Positions 61,074 through 64,000 of a DNA stretch of 64,000 nt are shown one piece after another. Under the pieces are notes generated by a model, which did not search any database, was not told the DNA's origin, and saw only the letters and a list, made by a program, of their open reading frames with translations. The stretch's first letter is position 1. The number at the start of each line of letters is the position of its first letter. A program made the position numbers and the translations under genes. Source of the DNA: Myxococcales bacterium (GTDB lineage: Bacteria > Myxococcota_A > Polyangia > Nannocystales > Nannocystaceae); the NCBI GenBank assembly GCA_020633295.1, contig JACKDW010000002.1, forward strand, positions 868,001 to 932,000. Reading direction: 5' to 3'.

Positions 61074-61733
61074 GTGCGCGAGGGAGACGAGCGCCGCGGT
61101 GACGCGGACTTTGTCGCGTTGCGCCGCGCGTCGATCCGCGCGCGGCTCCTCGCCGTCGACGCCCCGCTCGACGCCCCGCCGGGGCTCCGGCTCGCCGGTG
61201 TGCTCGTGGCCCTGCGGCCGCGGACGAGCCCGCCGCGCGACCCCGCTGGCCCGGATGAGCTGACGGTGCTGCTGCTCGAGCGCGCGGCGTCCATGCGTCA
61301 CCACGCCGGTCAGCTCGCGCTCCCGGGCGGCGCCCACGAGCCCGGCGATCGCGACCTCGTGGCCACCGCGCTGCGCGAGGCCCACGAGGAGGTCGGCCTG
61401 CCCCGCGAGCGCGCGGAGGTCCTGGGTCGCCTGACGTCGCAGCCGACCAGCAGCGGGTTCTGGATGGTCCCCGTGGTCGCGTGGATCTCGGGGCCGTGGA
61501 TCCCGAGACCCGGTGAGACCGGCGAGGCTGCGGCGATCGTCGAGCCGACGCTCGCGCGCCTGGCCGCGCCGTCGGGGCACCGCGTACGCGAGCCGTGGAC
61601 GTGGCGCGGGCAGACCCGGGCGCGCCACGAGCTGCTGGTGGGAGAGCACGAGCCGCCGGTCACGGGCGCGACCGGCCGGACGCTGTGGGAGCTGCTCTCT
61701 CGCCTGTCTCTTGTGTCAGGTGATCCAGGATGA
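61074..61733 (+). CDS. Nudix hydrolase, CoA pyrophosphatase type
   Basis: 219 residues from a GTG at 61074. UPF0035-like SMRHHAGQLALPGGAHEPGD and the Nudix box GAHEPGDRDLVATALREAHE plus EVGL (GX5EX7REUXEEXGU). LTVLLLERA lies upstream. This type cleaves CoA to 4'-phosphopantetheine and adenosine 3',5'-bisphosphate. It overlaps queG by 4 nt. Confidence 0.88.
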   Translation: MREGDERRGDADFVALRRASIRARLLAVDAPLDAPPGLRLAGVLVALRPRTSPPRDPAGPDELTVLLLERAASMRHHAGQLALPGGAHEPGDRDLVATALREAHEEVGLPRERAEVLGRLTSQPTSSGFWMVPVVAWISGPWIPRPGETGEAAAIVEPTLARLAAPSGHRVREPWTWRGQTRARHELLVGEHEPPVTGATGRTLWELLSRLSLVSGDPG

Positions 61734-62971
61734 GCGCGGGGCCCGAGGACGAGCTCGCGGGCGTCATCGCAGACGAAGTCGGCGTTGACGTCGGCGTTGA
61801 CGTCGGCGTCGAGGTTGGCGTTGACGTCGGCGTTGACGTCGGCGTCGAGGTTGGCGTCGACCTCGCGGTCGACCGCGACGCGCTCGTGATCGATCCCCCG
61901 CTGCTCGCCCGACTCGCGGCGGTCGCCGAGGAGCACGGGCTGCTGCGACTCGGCGTCGCGCGCCTCGACCACCCCGGCTTCGCGCCGGCTCGGGCCGCGC
62001 TCGATCGCTTCCACGCGGCCGGCAAGCAGGGCGAGATGGCGTTCATGGAGCGCACGCGGGCGATCCGCCGCGACCCCGCGCGGATGCTCGAGGGCGCGCG
62101 CAGCCTGCTCGTCGCGCTCGTCCCCTACGCGGGCGAGCCCGGGCCCGTCGCCCGCTACGCGCAGACGGCCGACTACCACACGGTGATCCACGAGCGCCTG
62201 CTGGCCGTCGAGTCCGCGCTTCGAACGGCGCTCCCGGGGGTCGAGGCGCTGATCTGCGTCGACACCAAGCCGGTGCTCGAGCGCGCGGCGGCGATGCTCG
62301 CGGGGCTCGGCTTCCTCGGCAAGTCCGGCTGCCTGATCGCGCCGGGGCTCGGCAGCTACGTGCTGCTCGGCGCGCTCCTCTGCACGGCGCGCTGGTCGGG
62401 CCCCGACGCGCGCCCGGCCCCGTCGCTGCCGAGCGCGCCGTGGGACGCCTGCGGCGCGTGCACCCGCTGCCTCGACGCCTGCCCTACCCAGGCCTTCGAC
62501 GGACCCGGCGACCTCGACCCGCGGCGCTGCATCAGCTACCTGACGATCGAGCACCGCGGGCCGGTCCCCGACGCGCTCGCCGATCGACTGGGGGAGCGCG
62601 TCGCCGGCTGCGATGTCTGTCAGGAGGTCTGCCCCTACAACGCCGGCGTCGCGCGCCACGACCGCGTCCCGACGCCGGCCTGGCTGCCGCCCCCGCCCGG
62701 GCGCGCGCGCGAGTTCGAGCTCCCGCGCGTGGCGACCTTGGGCAACTCGCAGCACCGCGCGCTCGTGCGACACACGGCGCTGCGCAGGATCCCGCGCCGG
62801 CACCTGCGGCGCAACGCCCTGCTCGCGCTCGGCAACCGCGACGCGCCGCTGTCGACGCGCGAGCGCGAGGCGATCGAGGCGGGTCGCGAAGATCGCGAGC
62901 CCCAGGTCGCGCGCGCGGCCGAGCGCGCGGCCCGACGCCGCGGGCTCCCGGACCGCGAAGACCCGCGCTGA
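61730..62971 (+). CDS. queG: Epoxyqueuosine reductase QueG with N-terminal repeat
   Basis: 413 residues, start overlapping the Nudix stop. QueG features: FHAAGKQGEMAFMERTRAIR, ICVDTKPVLERAAAMLAGLG, FLGKSGCLIAPGLGSYVLLG, and two ferredoxin clusters WDACGACTRCLDACPTQAF and CDVCQEVCPYNAG. The C-terminal HEAT-like part has ALVRHTALRRIPRRHLRRNA. It reduces epoxyqueuosine to queuosine in tRNA. The first 50 residues include VDVGVDVGVEVG repeated (36-bp units, 61784-61855) and are not part of the usual family. Confidence 0.92.
   Translation: MSAGPEDELAGVIADEVGVDVGVDVGVEVGVDVGVDVGVEVGVDLAVDRDALVIDPPLLARLAAVAEEHGLLRLGVARLDHPGFAPARAALDRFHAAGKQGEMAFMERTRAIRRDPARMLEGARSLLVALVPYAGEPGPVARYAQTADYHTVIHERLLAVESALRTALPGVEALICVDTKPVLERAAAMLAGLGFLGKSGCLIAPGLGSYVLLGALLCTARWSGPDARPAPSLPSAPWDACGACTRCLDACPTQAFDGPGDLDPRRCISYLTIEHRGPVPDALADRLGERVAGCDVCQEVCPYNAGVARHDRVPTPAWLPPPPGRAREFELPRVATLGNSQHRALVRHTALRRIPRRHLRRNALLALGNRDAPLSTREREAIEAGREDREPQVARAAERAARRRGLPDREDPR
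61784..61855. repeat. 36-bp tandem repeat x2 at the 5' end of queG
   Basis: Two units at 61784-61819 and 61820-61855, each built of three 12-bp subunits (GTTGACGTCGGC twice, then GTCGAGGTTGGC). In frame; codes for VDVGVDVGVEVG twice. Confidence 0.95.
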
Positions 62972-62987
62972 TCGTCGGTCGTCGCGC

Positions 62988-63758
62988 TCACGCGCGCGGA
63001 GACTCGAGCCAGCGCGTCGTCCACTCGCGCGCTCGCTCGAGCGCCGGCGGGCCGTGCTCGAGACGAAACGGCGAGACCCGCGGCAGCGCCGGGATCTGCA
63101 GGACCGCGCGCCCGGGGCCGCCCTGCGGGGCGTCGGCCTTCGCCTTTCGAACATGTCGTAATGGACTGGTCGTCGGCAGCGCGTGCAGCAGCACGCGCGC
63201 GTCGCTCACGAGCGCGCGCTCGCCGTTGCGATCGCGCACGCCCCCGTCGACGAGCACGCGGCGCGCGTGCAGCCGCGGACGAAACATCAGCGGCACGGTG
63301 CACGAGGCCTGGATCGCGGGCGCGAGCGGGCCGCGCTCGAGCACCACGGTCTCGCGCCGCAGGACGTCGAAGACCACGGCCGCGAACGGCACGGCGCAGT
63401 CACCGAAGTCGCGGGTGCCGACAGCGCCGAGCAATTCTTGGAGCTTGCGCGAGAACTTCTCGCCGCGGAGCACGCCGCCGAGCGGCAGCCCCGGGTCCCA
63501 GAAGTCAGCCCGCCGCAGCCGGAGCAGCTCCTCGGCGAGCTCGTCGGCCGCGAGGCCGCCGGCCCACAACCCGCCCGCCAACGCGCCGGCGCTCACGCCC
63601 GTCACGCGCTGCGGGCGGAGCCCCGCGCGCTCGAGCGCTTGGAGCACGCCGGTGTGGGCGAAGAAGCCGAAGAAGCCAGCGCTGAGCGCGAGCGTGAACG
63701 GGCCGCGCGCGAGCCAATCGCGCTGCGTGACGGGCGGTGGACCGGATGGAGAGGTCAC
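62988..63758 (-). CDS. Patatin-like phospholipase
   Basis: 256 residues from a GTG at 63758; the open frame extends farther upstream without conserved features. Oxyanion-hole segment LALSAGFFGFFAHTGVLQAL, nucleophile Ser in VTGVSAGALAGGL (GxSxG), and the Asp of VLVDGGVRDRNGERAL (DGG, catalytic dyad). VPLMFRPRLHARR lies between. It should hydrolyse acyl esters of membrane lipids. No signal peptide; it faces queG across 16 nt. Confidence 0.88.
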   Translation of the reverse strand: MTSPSGPPPVTQRDWLARGPFTLALSAGFFGFFAHTGVLQALERAGLRPQRVTGVSAGALAGGLWAGGLAADELAEELLRLRRADFWDPGLPLGGVLRGEKFSRKLQELLGAVGTRDFGDCAVPFAAVVFDVLRRETVVLERGPLAPAIQASCTVPLMFRPRLHARRVLVDGGVRDRNGERALVSDARVLLHALPTTSPLRHVRKAKADAPQGGPGRAVLQIPALPRVSPFRLEHGPPALERAREWTTRWLESPRA

Positions 63759-63832
63759 GGGCCGCGAGTGTGGCGACTTCTCCGCCCGCGCGCAACGGCC
63801 CGACGACGACCACGTCGCCGCGTCAAAACATG

Positions 63833-63848
63833 AACACAGAGACATGTT
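63833..63848 (+). promoter_or_regulatory. 16-bp motif AACACAGAGACATGTT
   Basis: 54 nt before the ATG at 63902. It is part of an inverted repeat AACATG-N10-CATGTT (63827-63848) and matches 15 of 16 bases with the motif at 59047-59062. Confidence 0.4.
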
Positions 63849-63901
63849 ATCAAGCTCGAGAGGGCACGCGCGCTCGCGCGGCGCGCTCGAGGAGGAGCTT
63901 G

Positions 63902-64000
63902 ATGACAACCTCACGTATCTCGTCGGCGCGGGCGACCGCGCTCCTGCTGTGCGCGCTCACGCCGGGGCTCGCCCGCGCGGGCACGATCACCGCGATCGGC
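63902..64000 (+). CDS. Exported protein (3' end missing)
   Basis: Only 33 codons are visible. GAGGAGGAGC is a strong ribosome binding site. The protein starts MTTSRISSARATALLLCALT and has a likely signal peptidase site at GLARA-GTI. Nothing can be said of its function. A 16-bp motif shared with the beta-helix lipoprotein gene lies upstream. Confidence 0.7.
   Translation, partial: MTTSRISSARATALLLCALTPGLARAGTITAIG

Overview
The window is 64 kb of very GC-rich DNA, about 70% G+C by eye, densely coded on both strands. The best guess is a myxobacterium, perhaps of the Nannocystis/Plesiocystis group. The reasons are a CdnL/CarD regulator, a lipoprotein with myxobacterial Cys-rich CDDGN repeats, many other exported lipoproteins, TPR-rich exported proteins, a histone H1-like Lys/Ala protein and few long operons. 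This is inference; no rRNA or tRNA gene was found to confirm it.

Layout. 1-3.8 kb: two exported TPR-type proteins and a Cys-rich lipoprotein behind a clear sigma-70 promoter. 3.8-7.5 kb (minus): the translation operon rpsP-khpA-rimM-trmD-rplS-yraN, with trmD carrying an extra C-terminal domain. 7.9-11.2 kb: a four-haem c-type cytochrome lipoprotein and nadA. 11.2-20.8 kb: a DNA-repair or defence-like block. It holds a 57-aa protein, an 803-aa phosphoesterase fused to a GAF-like domain, a 68-aa protein and an SbcC/SbcD-type (YhaN/YhaO) nuclease pair, all on minus. A WYL-type regulator diverges from the pair and has four palindromes in its leader. 21.3-25 kb: thioredoxin-like lipoprotein, L,D-transpeptidase and aspartokinase. 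25.1-30 kb: a 2-oxoacid dehydrogenase operon (E1alpha, E1beta, E2, E3) whose E1 subunits have lost key thiamine-diphosphate residues. 30-38.6 kb: fibrinogen-like lipoprotein, GNAT, glutamine amidotransferase, a frameshifted acyl-CoA dehydrogenase, a lipoprotein, a possible barrel protein and a thiolase. 38.6-42.9 kb (minus): exported FMN-bind-like protein, lipoprotein and membrane polyferredoxin, resembling a split NosR. 43-47.9 kb: cdnL, a small exported protein, the histone-like protein, a DUF72 protein, transaldolase and trmB. 48-59 kb: an acidic-repeat protein, a CrtI-like oxidoreductase, a SWIM-SNF2 helicase, an RsmC-like methyltransferase, hemF and a beta-helix lipoprotein. 59-64 kb: an uncharacterised Cys-containing protein, a zinc metalloprotease, a Nudix hydrolase, queG, a patatin-like lipase and the start of an exported protein.

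A theme across the window is short tandem repeats with units of 9, 12, 15, 36 or 48 bp. Many lie in frame inside genes (SbcC-like, QueG, RsmC-like, polyferredoxin, acidic-repeat protein) and several lie between genes. The SNF2 gene has an array at each end, and the downstream one repeats its own last four codons including the stop.

The strongest leads for new biology are the 11.2-20.8 kb block, the altered E1 pair, the split NosR-like module and the repeat arrays. Antisense reading frames are abundant because of the GC content and were left out. Starts are often uncertain because many genes lack a clear Shine-Dalgarno sequence.
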